From Kiritimatiellia bacterium (GTDB taxonomy: Bacteria; Verrucomicrobiota; Kiritimatiellia; RFP12; DVOR01), in the NCBI GenBank assembly GCA_017457555.1, contig JAFTHG010000115.1:1-12115 (forward strand): a stretch of 12,115 nt of DNA. The letters run 5' to 3'. Positions 1 through 9,000 of the stretch are shown here, one piece after another (the stretch's first letter is position 1; each line of letters opens with the position of its first letter). The notes below the pieces were generated by a model that worked only from the letters and a program-made list of their open reading frames with translations, did no database searches and was not told the DNA's origin. A program made the position numbers and the translations under genes.

Positions 1-541
1 GCGTGTACTGAACTGTCAACAAGGGATCAATATCGGCGCGCGTCATATCACGCTTTCAACCTGTGGCATCGTGCCCGGCATTGAGCGCCTCGCCGAAGAA
101 GGCGTTCAGTTTGAACTCTCCGTGTCACTTCACGCCCCCAATGACCTCTTACGGTCACAATTGATGCCAGTCAACCGACGTTGGAAAATCGCGGAGCTTC
201 TATCCGCATGTGACGCATATACCGCCGCCACCGGACGCATTATCACATACGAATATACGCTCGTTCACAACTTTAATGATCGTCTCTCACACGCCGCCGA
301 ACTCATCCGTCTGTTAAAAGGCCGGAAAGCCCGTGTTAACCTTATCCCTTTAAGTCCTGTTGCAGAATTTAAAGGTGAAACACCTCCGCACAATGACTGC
401 TTAGCCTTTCTGGACGCACTCTTGAAAGCCGGCATTCATACCACTATGCGCCGAAGCCGGGGTAAACGCGCTGATGCAGCCTGCGGTCAATTACGTTTGC
501 GTAAAATCAAGGAAGCCCAACATGGAAACGAAGTCCTCTAA
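1..541 (+). CDS. rlmN: 23S rRNA (adenine-2503-C2)/tRNA-A37 methyltransferase RlmN, C-terminal part
   Basis: Partial gene; the frame is open from base 2 and the start lies left of the window. RlmN is a cytoplasmic radical-SAM enzyme that methylates C2 of A2503 in 23S rRNA and A37 in a subset of tRNAs. Family motifs seen in order are STCGIVPGI (about 56-85), SVSLHAPND (about 119-145), the EYTLVHNFND stretch (about 250-280), NLIPLSP (about 340-360) and DAACGQL near the end. The Cys of DAACGQL (codon 482-484) matches the C-terminal methyl-accepting cysteine known from E. coli RlmN (C355). The CxxxCxxC iron-sulfur motif would be upstream and cannot be checked. The protein ends soon after DAACGQL, as is usual for the family. 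The last 20 bases overlap the next gene, which suggests translational coupling. Confidence 0.95.
   Translation, partial: RVLNCQQGINIGARHITLSTCGIVPGIERLAEEGVQFELSVSLHAPNDLLRSQLMPVNRRWKIAELLSACDAYTAATGRIITYEYTLVHNFNDRLSHAAELIRLLKGRKARVNLIPLSPVAEFKGETPPHNDCLAFLDALLKAGIHTTMRRSRGKRADAACGQLRLRKIKEAQHGNEVL
509..515 (+). promoter_or_regulatory. Ribosome binding site of the 522 gene
   Basis: AAGGAAG lies inside the 3' end of rlmN, 6 bases before the ATG at 522. It favours that start over the in-frame ATG at 474, which would add 16 residues from within the conserved rlmN DAACGQL region and has no comparable purine box. Confidence 0.65.
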
Positions 542-1079
542 TGCACCCGTAGTTGTTATTGCTCTGGCAGTAGTGGTTATCGTGGCGATGATTTGTGGAA
601 TGGTCATTTGGCTGATGCAACGCTCAATGGCGATGAATGAACGTTTGAATGACCGCTTGTTAGACGTCCGTTTACAGGAAGCCAAAGCCTTGTCGGCACA
701 GGCTGCGCAACCACCCGAGGTGCCCCTGCCCGTAGACCCCAAGATGGCGCAAGCCTTGGCCGATATTCAAAACCGCTTAAAACAAGCAGAGGCTTTAGCA
801 AAACGAGAAGCCGAAGCTCGACGTAAGGCGGAGTCTCAGATAGCCGCAATGAAACAAAATACTCCTGCTCAGCCGACAACGCCAGTCCCGGAAGCAAAAC
901 CGGCAACTCCACCCGTAAAAGAGACACCAGTAACAACAAAACCGGCCAAACCCCAAGCTGCACCGCGCAAGGCTCCTCAAGAAACGCCCGCTTCTGCACA
1001 ACGCGTTGGGAGTGACGGCTATCCTGTGAACCGTATTACCTTACCAATGGGAAATGACGAATTGGATTGGCAGTTATAA
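522..1079 (+). CDS. Small single-pass membrane protein with coiled coil and Pro/Ala/Lys-rich tail, unknown function
   Basis: A 185-residue protein with no recognised family. Residues 1-8 are a short polar leader. Residues 9-32 are a strongly hydrophobic Val/Ile/Ala segment, a likely signal anchor. Residues 34-60 and about 75-112 are charged, heptad-like and Lys/Glu/Ala-rich, a likely coiled coil interrupted by a proline stretch (64-73). Residues 113-160 are low-complexity Pro/Ala/Thr/Lys. The tail (161-185) ends in a short conserved-looking patch, YPVNRITLPMGNDELDWQL. With a single N-terminal anchor, the coiled coil and tail probably project to one side of the inner membrane; the sequence does not fix which. 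The start at 522 is chosen for its ribosome binding site. The gene overlaps rlmN by 20 bases and precedes another membrane protein, so the two may act together. The TolA-like composition is a resemblance only, not a homology claim. Confidence 0.8.
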   Translation: METKSSNAPVVVIALAVVVIVAMICGMVIWLMQRSMAMNERLNDRLLDVRLQEAKALSAQAAQPPEVPLPVDPKMAQALADIQNRLKQAEALAKREAEARRKAESQIAAMKQNTPAQPTTPVPEAKPATPPVKETPVTTKPAKPQAAPRKAPQETPASAQRVGSDGYPVNRITLPMGNDELDWQL

Positions 1080-1104
1080 ACCACCTCTTTGCAACGAAAC
1101 ATTT

Positions 1105-1680
1105 ATGATAGCAGCTCTTCAAGAAGGCGTTCGCCATTTTCTACGAAATCCATTGCAGGAAGCATTGGCGGCAGCCTTTTTCCTTATTGCCGCCATTACT
1201 GGTCTTTTTTTAGGTGTTGGAGCACTCATTTATTTTGTCCACCTAATGCCGAAATCAGGCCTTGATCCGGTTACGCTCCAAATGCAAATGCTTCAGCGGT
1301 TCCGTGGAACACGGCGCGTAAATACTGCTTTTTGGCTCGGCATCATCATTTGGCTGATTGCTGTATTACCCAATACGCAAAACCTCTTTCTGGGCTTACC
1401 TATAGCATGGCTTTTAATCCAACCCTTCTGGTTTGCCCTACTCATTACCGACCATTACGATTTAAGTTTGCCGGTTGCGCTGAAGGCAACATATACCTTT
1501 ACGCTCGACAATCCCCTTTTAGCGCTCCAATTCGTAGCCTTGGGACTCCTTGCATTTTCCGGACTTCTTTGCTTCGGCATCGGCATCTTTGTCACACTGC
1601 CGATTGCATTGGTTGCTACTTTACACCTGCTTGCGAGTGTACAACGTGAACTTTCTCTTGCTATTCAACGTGCCTACTAA
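1105..1680 (+). CDS. Multi-pass integral membrane protein, unknown function
   Basis: A 191-residue protein dominated by hydrophobic segments at about residues 20-46, 74-90, 95-115, and 138-178. The last is long enough for two helices, giving four or five passes. A short N-terminal stretch (EGVRHFLRNPL) is probably cytoplasmic and amphipathic. The final part, LCFGIGIFVTLPIALVATL, resembles the Cys-Gly-Ile-Gly...Thr-x-Pro-Ile pattern in small bacterial membrane proteins of the DUF975 kind, but the match is too general to name a family. The start is uncertain. ATG 1105 has no clear Shine-Dalgarno site; the in-frame ATG at 1054 would overlap the previous gene by 26 bases and add 17 polar residues. 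1105 is preferred because the shorter N-terminus looks like a normal membrane-protein start. It sits 25 bases after the previous gene and 12 bases before the next, consistent with one operon. Confidence 0.8.
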   Translation: MIAALQEGVRHFLRNPLQEALAAAFFLIAAITGLFLGVGALIYFVHLMPKSGLDPVTLQMQMLQRFRGTRRVNTAFWLGIIIWLIAVLPNTQNLFLGLPIAWLLIQPFWFALLITDHYDLSLPVALKATYTFTLDNPLLALQFVALGLLAFSGLLCFGIGIFVTLPIALVATLHLLASVQRELSLAIQRAY

Positions 1681-1685
1681 AAGGA
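1681..1685 (+). promoter_or_regulatory. Ribosome binding site of the phosphoribosyltransferase gene
   Basis: AAGGA immediately follows the stop codon of the membrane protein gene, 7 bases before the ATG at 1693. It is the clearest Shine-Dalgarno site in the window and fixes this start. Confidence 0.75.
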
Positions 1686-1692
1686 ATGAAGT

Positions 1693-2226
1693 ATGAAACG
1701 CTATCTCACTGCCGACATCTTTCAACGGGACTGCATCCGTTTGGCCAAGAAAGTCTTTGATGATCCAAATTGGCAACCGGAATTACTTCTGGCACTCTGG
1801 CGTGGAGGAGCACAACCCGGCGTCATCATGAGTGAAGTCTTCTCCTTCCTGGGCCGCCCTGTTGCACATGCCGTTGTAAAGTGTTTCTCCTATGCCGGTA
1901 TTGGCGCTCGCACCAATGAAGTCATCTTTCAGAATGCCGATGCCCTTCTGGATGCCATTCGTCCGGGATGCAAAGTGCTGATGATTGACGATGTCTTTGA
2001 TTCGGGAAAGACTGCCGAAGCCGTCAAGAAACGTCTTGAGAAGGCTGACGTACGCGTCGCAACAGTCTATTGGAAACCCACAGAACGTAAAGTTGACTTC
2101 TTGCCTGATTACACCATTCGTGAAATCAACGAATGGATTGTCTTCCCGCACGAACTCGATGGCCTTACGAAAGAAGAGCTTCACACCAAAGATCCTGAAA
2201 TCGCAGACATTCTTCTGGGAATCTGA
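1693..2226 (+). CDS. Purine-type phosphoribosyltransferase (hypoxanthine/xanthine/guanine PRT-like)
   Basis: A 177-residue type I phosphoribosyltransferase, predicted to transfer the phosphoribosyl group of PRPP to a purine base in nucleotide salvage in the cytoplasm. The PRPP-binding loop is VLMIDDVFDSGKT at residues 95-107, with the paired acidic residues and the D-S-G-K-T phosphate loop intact. LWRGG at 35-39 fits the pyrophosphate-binding loop. FPHE at 151-154 resembles the C-terminal F-P-W-E type motif of xanthine-guanine PRTs, the part that contacts the base. Length and motif order fit the Gpt/COG2236-like group rather than adenine PRT or PyrE. Base specificity cannot be read from sequence alone. 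It closes the plus-strand cluster and is followed by a terminator hairpin. Its link to rlmN and the membrane proteins is only positional. Confidence 0.88.
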   Translation: MKRYLTADIFQRDCIRLAKKVFDDPNWQPELLLALWRGGAQPGVIMSEVFSFLGRPVAHAVVKCFSYAGIGARTNEVIFQNADALLDAIRPGCKVLMIDDVFDSGKTAEAVKKRLEKADVRVATVYWKPTERKVDFLPDYTIREINEWIVFPHELDGLTKEELHTKDPEIADILLGI

Positions 2227-2250
2227 TCCATCGTTCTTTTTTACTCAAAC

Positions 2251-2287
2251 AGGCGCCTATGTGTATCACAAGGGCGCCTTTCTTATT
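2251..2287 (+). terminator. Rho-independent terminator of the plus-strand cluster
   Basis: A 7-base-pair stem AGGCGCC/GGCGCCT (2251-2257 with 2273-2279) encloses an inner 4-pair stem TGTG/CACA with loop TAT. It is followed by a T-rich run (TTTCTTATT). It starts 24 bases after the phosphoribosyltransferase stop codon. The T-run is interrupted by a C, so strength is uncertain. Confidence 0.75.
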
Positions 2288-2407
2288 GAGCGATCGTCAA
2301 AAAAATACCTCTACACACAACGACATTGCGCAACCATTAGCACCGAAAAGTCAATATATGTTCTGACGCCTCTTCAGGCGATATAACACAACCACCTACC
2401 GAATAAT
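2288..2407. other. Intergenic spacer between the two terminators, no gene seen
   Basis: About 120 bases between two convergent transcription units. No ribosome binding site and start pair was found on either strand, and no well-spaced -35/-10 promoter. The only structure is a small perfect hairpin, CGCCT-CTTC-AGGCG, at 2367-2380, which lacks a T-run on either strand. Confidence 0.5.
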
Positions 2408-2445
2408 GAAAAAAGCGCCATAGCCATCGGCTACGGCGCTTTTTC
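2408..2445 (-). terminator. Bidirectional Rho-independent terminator of the giant gene
   Basis: A strong hairpin. GCGCC/GGCGC (2415-2419 with 2435-2439) is followed inward by a single A/C mismatch, then TAGCC/GGCTA (2421-2425 with 2429-2433) around the loop ATC. The stem is flanked by six A on the left (2409-2414) and five T on the right (2440-2444), so it can terminate transcription from both sides. It lies 20 bases beyond the stop codon of the minus-strand giant gene, its main client, and backs up the weaker plus-strand terminator. Confidence 0.9.
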
Positions 2446-2464
2446 ATCCGCAAGGAAACGAACG

Positions 2465-3019
2465 TTACTTGCGGACTTTCACCTTGAACTTACGTGTGCC
2501 GATGAAGTTGGTAAGGACGGAGGCGTCATCACCATTGGCATCAATGTAAGCATCCGGAAGCGTCAAGTACACTGCTCCAATCTCGTCCTGCGGAGCAACG
2601 ACATTCCCTTCATCAATCGTCCAAGTCGTACCACTGATGGTATCAATGATGTCAAAGGTCACGCCATCCGCATAATCTGCTGCAACATTCGCCCCTTCAA
2701 CAGTAGCCTTGAAGATTACATTCAAGTTCGCATCCACGGTCACATCCGCCAAGCCAAACTCGTAGGCAATGTTAATAGTGACAGTATCTGCATCAGCATC
2801 AACCGTTGTTTCCGCGATATCCACGAAGCACCCCAAGAGTCCGGAGACGGTGTCCTCGTCTGCATCTTGTTGCTGTCCCATCGTTTCAACCACGAAAGTC
2901 ACCGCATATTCGCCGGGGTCAGCACCCGTTAAGGCTTCATACGCAATATCCTGAACAATACGCTTCGTATCATTCGGAAGTGTTTCAATGCCTGTCAGCT
3001 GAATTGCGTTAGGCGCGAT
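2465..3019 (-). other. Non-repeated C-terminal domain of the giant protein (184 residues)
   Basis: From IAPNAIQLTG to the end, the sequence leaves the Thr/Gly repeat pattern. It becomes an acidic beta-rich domain with three Asp clusters (DADEDTV 2846-2866, DADADTV 2780-2800, DANGDDA 2522-2542), one Cys (LGCFVDI) and one Trp. It ends with a short basic strand, GTRKFKVKVRK. It is far too short for a 12-strand autotransporter barrel and does not end in the usual aromatic residue. It has no hydrophobic helix and no LPXTG or PEP motif. It may be a sorting, capping or anchoring domain; that role is inferred only from its position. Confidence 0.6.
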
Positions 3020-6000
3020 CTTCAAGGCATAACCGGTGTCAGTGGTATTCCCTTCACCATCGGTGGTAGTGAGTTCAGCCTTTGACAAGGTGAATTCCGG
3101 ATAGGTGGAGAACTGCGCGAGGTCAAAGTCAGCCGTTGCGGTAAAGACCGTCACTTCAGCCACCACCTGAGCCTCTGTTGCTTCAACGAAGACCGAGGTC
3201 GGTGTCACGGCACCCCGGATTTCCAAGGCATCTGCAGGATCCTGCATAAAGAGCGAGGCGCCTTCAGCAAGAGTGACATTGCCACCAATCGTTCCTGTGC
3301 CACCAAGCTTACCACTCACCGTATAGTCCTTAATTGAAGTATTGTCAGGAGCGATATGCGAACCATTCATGACCAAGGTCGTGCCGGCATCCACTACCGT
3401 AGCATTATACGTTTCATACGTATTCGCACCAGTGAGGATAGCCTTACCTCCTCCGGTGAAGGTCAACGGGAATTGATGGTCATGTTGGCCATGAGCAATC
3501 GTAGCCGAAATGTTCGCCACCGCACCTTCGCTAATGGAGATGGTTGCCCCCTTGCCCACGGAATTACCCGCACTGTCACAACTGAGTTTCAGCACACCTG
3601 TGATATTAGCCGTACCTTCCGTGATAGCAATCTCAGCACCACGAGCGAAGTAGACACTACCATTATTTTCAGGAAGTTCAAGGGTGGCATTGTTCTTCAA
3701 TTCCACACGACGACGGATGTAGTTTTCAAGTGTACTGATTTCCACAGTACCGCCATCAACAACAAGCACCGTGCGTTCGTGAAGCGCATTTACTTGCCCC
3801 CAACCGAAGACATTCTGCCCACTCAAGACAAGGCGAGTACCCGAGGTTACTTCAATCTGACCGCTACCGGCCACATTAGCATCCCAGTTGAGCTGCCCCT
3901 TCTGAGCGCCAGTGCCGGAGATGGTCATCGTGGCAAAGGTTGTGTGTCCAGGGAGCAAGACCCAGCGCCCCGTGAAGTTGTTGTAGGCATAAGTTTCTGC
4001 ACCACTGCCACCATGCGTAGAGGTTATTTTGCCACCCAAGAAGTTCATCGTGCCACCACCGCTCAAGTTCTGAGGAATCGTCGGCAAGATACCTTCAAAG
4101 AGGTTGACCGTTGCACAATTAACCGCCATCGTACTCAAGGTCGTCGGGAAGACTTCGCCCATCAAGGCAATTGAACCCGTACCGTTGAGATTCAAGGTTG
4201 TTAACGCAGGTGTTGCAACATCACGCATGACCAAGTAGTCGCTATCCGCCGTCAAGGTAATGGTTTCAACAGCGCCCCACACGATATCGGTTGCTACAGA
4301 AGAGCCTTCCGCATCGGTGGTCCAGGTCAAATCAGACCAGTTTGCACCATCTTCCGTCACCGTCGCATAGAGCGTGCCGTAGACATTACCGGGCTTCGTG
4401 AGAACAAGCGTATTGCCCACCACAAGTAATTCAAAGCCGTCTGGCACGCCTGTGAAGTTCTCACCCGATGGTGTAGTGCTTGAAGTAGTCACCACGGGGA
4501 TAGAGTCCAAGTCAAGCAGACTTTCCGCTACACTCAATTGGGCCACACCCGTAATCGAGCCATTCACCGTCATCGCGGTAGCTTCCGTGATTTCGAAGGT
4601 TGGCCAACTCGTAATGGTGTCAACGTCATTAATCGTTTCTGTGGTATTCATGAAGGTCAAATCACCCTTCACCGTACCCGTACCACGGAGCGTTGTGCCG
4701 GCAGCCATGGTCGTAACACCTGTACCGGTGCTACCTGTAACAGTAAGTGTACCAGCATTAATCTCGGTCGCACCATATTCATTTGAGGCATTCGTGAGCA
4801 CGAGTTCACCCTCGCCCGTCTTCGTGATGGTGCCACCATAGAGGTGTGCATCCACAGTCAAGCGAGCATTCGCCTTCACTTCTACCGGGAAGACACCCGT
4901 AGCAGTGTTATGGCGAATCATCATCTTCATCGAATCACCTGTTTCATCATCTGCAACCGTAATATACGAATCGGTTGGTTGTTCTGCCGTTGCATCCTCA
5001 AGTGCCTTCACGGTCAAGGTCGGATTTTCAAACCAGTCTAAACCACGACCACCATCGGCGCACCCTGCCATCAAGCGAATGATGCCACCCGTCATTTCAA
5101 CAGGCGTCTTAAGGGTATCACGCTTATAAACCTTGAATTCAGCACCATCATTGAGCACCAACTTCTGGCCTTCAGCGACATTCCAACCTGTCGCATCGGT
5201 ATTCGTGCCGGTAGCCAAGGCTGCATTTGCACCCGTCACCGTAATCGTACGCCCATGGATTGGGCCATTGCCACCAGAACCATTCGGGAAGGTCAAGGTG
5301 CCACCCGAGACGAGAATGTCACCGGTGAAGGTTCCGCCATTACCCGTCATATTAACACTAGTAGCGATATCCGCAAAGGCGAGTTCCAACGTACCATTGC
5401 CAGCAAGCGTGGTGCTTCCCAAAGCAAGCGTACCATTGGTACGCGATGCACCCAAGGCTTCAACAGTCGTCACCTTCAAGGTTGCCCCATCAACAATCGT
5501 TGTGGTGCCCGTGTAGGTGTTCGCACCCGAGAGCGTGGTTGTGCCCGTGGCCACGGTAAGCGCGCCATCACCCGAAAGCGCCGAACCAATCGCGATGTCG
5601 CCCTTCAAGGTGTTGGTACCACTCAATGCATAGTTGTGCGAGAAGGTAATTTCACCGCCATTCTCCTCCAACGTGACATCCGTCAATGTGCACGTATGAG
5701 CATTTCCAGTGAAGGAAATTTCGCCACCCACTACCGTCACCGTACCTGTGGAGACGGAAGCGTTATAGAGCCCGAAGGTTCCCGTACCCGTCTTGGTCAA
5801 CGTATGACCATTTAAGGTCAAAGTGTGATGATTGTATGCGGAGTTGATAGAGTAGAACTCAAATCCGCTTGAAACTGCCACTTCAGAGTCAGCCGTCAAG
5901 GTCAGATTCAATTGCTGCATTAAGCCGGTGCCAACGACTCCGCCACTATTGGTGAGTATACCGCCATTCAAGGTCAAGGAAGCTTCATGCGCAAAACCAT

Positions 6001-9000
6001 TGAGGTCAAGCGTGGCTCCGGCATTAACAATAATGGTGTTCGTCTGCGTCAGACAGTTTGCGGCATTTTGCTTGATTGTACCACCTGCCAAGTGGACTGT
6101 GCCCGATGCAGGCAAGGTCTTCGCCAAGGTGCCGTCGCCATAAAGTGCGTAGGACGAAGGTGCAATCAACGTGGTCACGCCATTGAAGACCGAAACACCA
6201 ATACCTGCATCCATCGGAAGGGTCAAGGAATCCATCGTCAAAGCGGTTGCCGTACTCAACAGCACACCCGTTTCACCCGTCATCTCAACGTTAGCCAATA
6301 CAACCGCATCACCCGAGAGGGTCAAGGTCTTGTCGGCTGCCGTGTAGTTGATGGTCACCAGGGCATTCGGGAAGGCCGTCTTTACATCGCCCAGCGTCAA
6401 GGTCGCCGTTTCGGAAACATTGAGGATGATGTCCGTGATATTTTCGGCTGTTACAGCATTGAGGTCAACTGTATTGCTGCTTTCAAAGTTTGTCCATGGT
6501 AAACCTGTCCAAGTGGCATCAGCTGTAATGTCTGCTGTAAGCATCGTAACATTATTGTCATTCGGTTCGTCATAGCACAAGGTGTAAGCTGTGCCGGTGG
6601 GATTCCCTTCTCCATCGGTCTCAGTCGTTTCCACAACCGTACGCGAAGTACCGGCACGTGGAGCCAATATCTCTGCAGTCAAGGCATTGCTTGAGGTCAA
6701 GACCTGAACCGGGAGCGTTGCATTTGCATCGTAAATGACGTCAATCGGTTCAGTAACTGTGACTGCGCCTACGATGGTAATTGGCTGAGCAGGGTTCGTC
6801 ACGTGAATCGTATTGCCACCACCGAAAGTTGCAGGACCCGACCACATACCGTCACCTGCGAGCATGATACCATTACCAATGGTCAACATCGAGGTTGAGG
6901 ACTTCGTACCCGTGAGTGTCAAAGTCGCCGAAGTAGCTCCCGAGGCCAATTCAGTCGTCACAGGAATCGCCGCAACATCACCCTCAATTGTCAAAGATGC
7001 ACCTTCAGCGAAGGTAATCACTACCGAACATCTGGTCAAACTATCGTGGTTGAACATCTTGGCACGGATGGTAGCATTCGCGCCATTGACAACAATTGGG
7101 CAGTTTGTTTCGTTATTAGTTGAGCCATATATATCCAAGGGCTGCGTGTAGTTGTTATACGATTCAAGGACAGCACCTGCACCCAAGACAATTGTATTCG
7201 TATCAAAGATGGTCCACTTGTTACCGACCTGCACCGTACCATTAATCGTAATGGTCTGTGTGCCATTGTAGTTAATCGCATCATTCGTGGTAGTTGCAAG
7301 CGTTGCGCCCTGCGCCACAAGGGTATTCCCCTTCAAGCCACGATCGGCCACCGCCAAGACGAGTGTGCCTGATTCAACGGTCAATGAACCATTGAGCACA
7401 TTGCTTGTCGAGGAGAGTGTTGCGTCCACGGTTGTCTTCAAGGTGGTATCTACTGCGGTGGTGATGGCTCCCGAGTGTGTACCCGTGGTTGCCCACACGA
7501 CTGTGCCAGATCCCGAGATCGCCACATTGCTTGTGGCAGCATAAACATTGGTGAGCGTCACACCCGCCGTGGTATTGGACACCGTCAAGGCTCCCGCTGG
7601 CAAGGTGGCACTACCACCTGCTAAGGTCATATCGCCATTCACCGTAACGGAGATCCCGCTCGCAAGAGCAGTATCCACCGCAACAGTGGCACTCGCTTCA
7701 GCATTCAAGGTCACAGCCGTCACCACGTTCCAAATAGGATTAGTGATAACGGTTTCGCCATCCTTCCACGTCAAAGCAGACCAGTTAGCATCCGCAGAGA
7801 CAGTCGCAGTCAAGGCGGTGTAACTCGGCTTTTCAATGAGGCTATACGTTAAGCCACCTTCGTTATTCGCTTCCGCGATCACGATGTAAGCCGAACCGTC
7901 ACCATAGGTCATCGTCAAGGATGAAGTTGCATCCGTCGTCTTCAAGACCGCAAGACGCGTGCCACCTGTCGGCATTTCGGTTTCAGCCGGCAAAGTAATT
8001 GCCGCTGTGCCCGACACTGCACCATCAATGGTCAATAGGTTGTCGAAATCCGTTACACTTACGGTCGCTCCCTCAGCAAAGGTTGTAGCTCCCGCCAAGG
8101 TGCCCGAACCACTGAGTACACCAGTTGCCGTTACCGAGATGCCGTTGATTGCAGACCATGTCTTCTCGGCAGGGATTGTCACTGCCTTTGCAATCACGAT
8201 CTTACCCGTGTCAACAGAAGCTGCCGTGGCACCAATTGATACCACTGTTTGATTCGACAAGGTGGCCGAGAGATCAATGGCACCCGTGAACGGAATTGAA
8301 CCATCCTCATTACCCAAAGCATCAACCGTAATGTTGTACATCCAGCTCTTGCTATTAGCGCAACCACGGAAGTCACCCGAACCAAAGAGACGATTAATCG
8401 TTACCGTTTGAGCTGTTGTACTTGAGCCATTCTTCAACAACAAGCCTTTACCTGTCAGTTGGAGATTCGGAATGGTGGTACCTGTATTAATCCAACCTTC
8501 CACATTCTCGAGTTCAACAACGGTTGTGGCCGAACCATACTCATTCAAGAGCAATTTATTACCCGAGCCCAAAACATCCTGCAACTTCACCGTACCAGCC
8601 CACTTGGTAGAGTCCGTGAAGAGCGTTGTCGCTGTGACAACAGGGAGTGCGCCCTTACAGATGAGTTTACCCGCCGCAGGATCGGAGGCCGTTGCACCAC
8701 AAAATTGGGCTGTGGAGGCTACCGCATTTGCGTTTTCAAGGGTAAGCGTTGCACCAGCAGGCAAGTAGGTCACGCCTGTGTAGGTGTTCGCCGCAGCAAG
8801 AATCGGATTCTGAACAGCCGAAACTGCACCTTCACCTGCAATCACTGCCGTTACACGACCACTCGGCGTAAGCGTGGTGTCAGCAGCCATCGTCACCGTT
8901 CCGACCTTGTTCAAAACAGCGGCATCTGCCGTCAAGGAAGCATTAGATATGAGGCTTGTCATGGTCCACGACGCATCCTCATCCGTTGCCAAGGTGAGGG

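Larger units (their letters stand above)
4388..6556 (-). repeat. Giant-protein repeat unit 5, oversized (about 723 residues)
   Basis: Opening box ADATWTGLPW, without the downstream P-D-W. It contains two good beta-strand motifs (5471-5572 and 4733-4822) and an extra segment with TDATGWNVAEG, VYKRDTLKTP and GRGLDWFENP (about 5020-5200). The closing box is GTGTVKGDLTF (about 4660-4687), followed by TVNGSITG and a linker ending NTLVLTKPG. It is about 240-300 residues longer than the others, so two units may have fused. Confidence 0.6.

Noticed and set aside
1..70. RlmN lacking its iron-sulfur cysteine motif
   Set aside because: The motif belongs in the part left of the window. The frame is open at the edge, so this is truncation by the window and not a pseudogene.
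474..476. ATG as the start of the small membrane protein
   Set aside because: It lies in the conserved rlmN catalytic-cysteine region. The later ATG at 522 has a proper AAGGAAG site and places the membrane segment near the N-terminus.
2367..2380. Perfect small hairpin CGCCT-CTTC-AGGCG as a third terminator
   Set aside because: It has no T-run on either strand and only five base pairs, so it is listed only as a structure in the spacer.
1985..2386. Open frame overlapping the phosphoribosyltransferase and running into the spacer
   Set aside because: It is out of frame with an intact, motif-bearing gene. It crosses the terminator hairpin and has no recognisable product.
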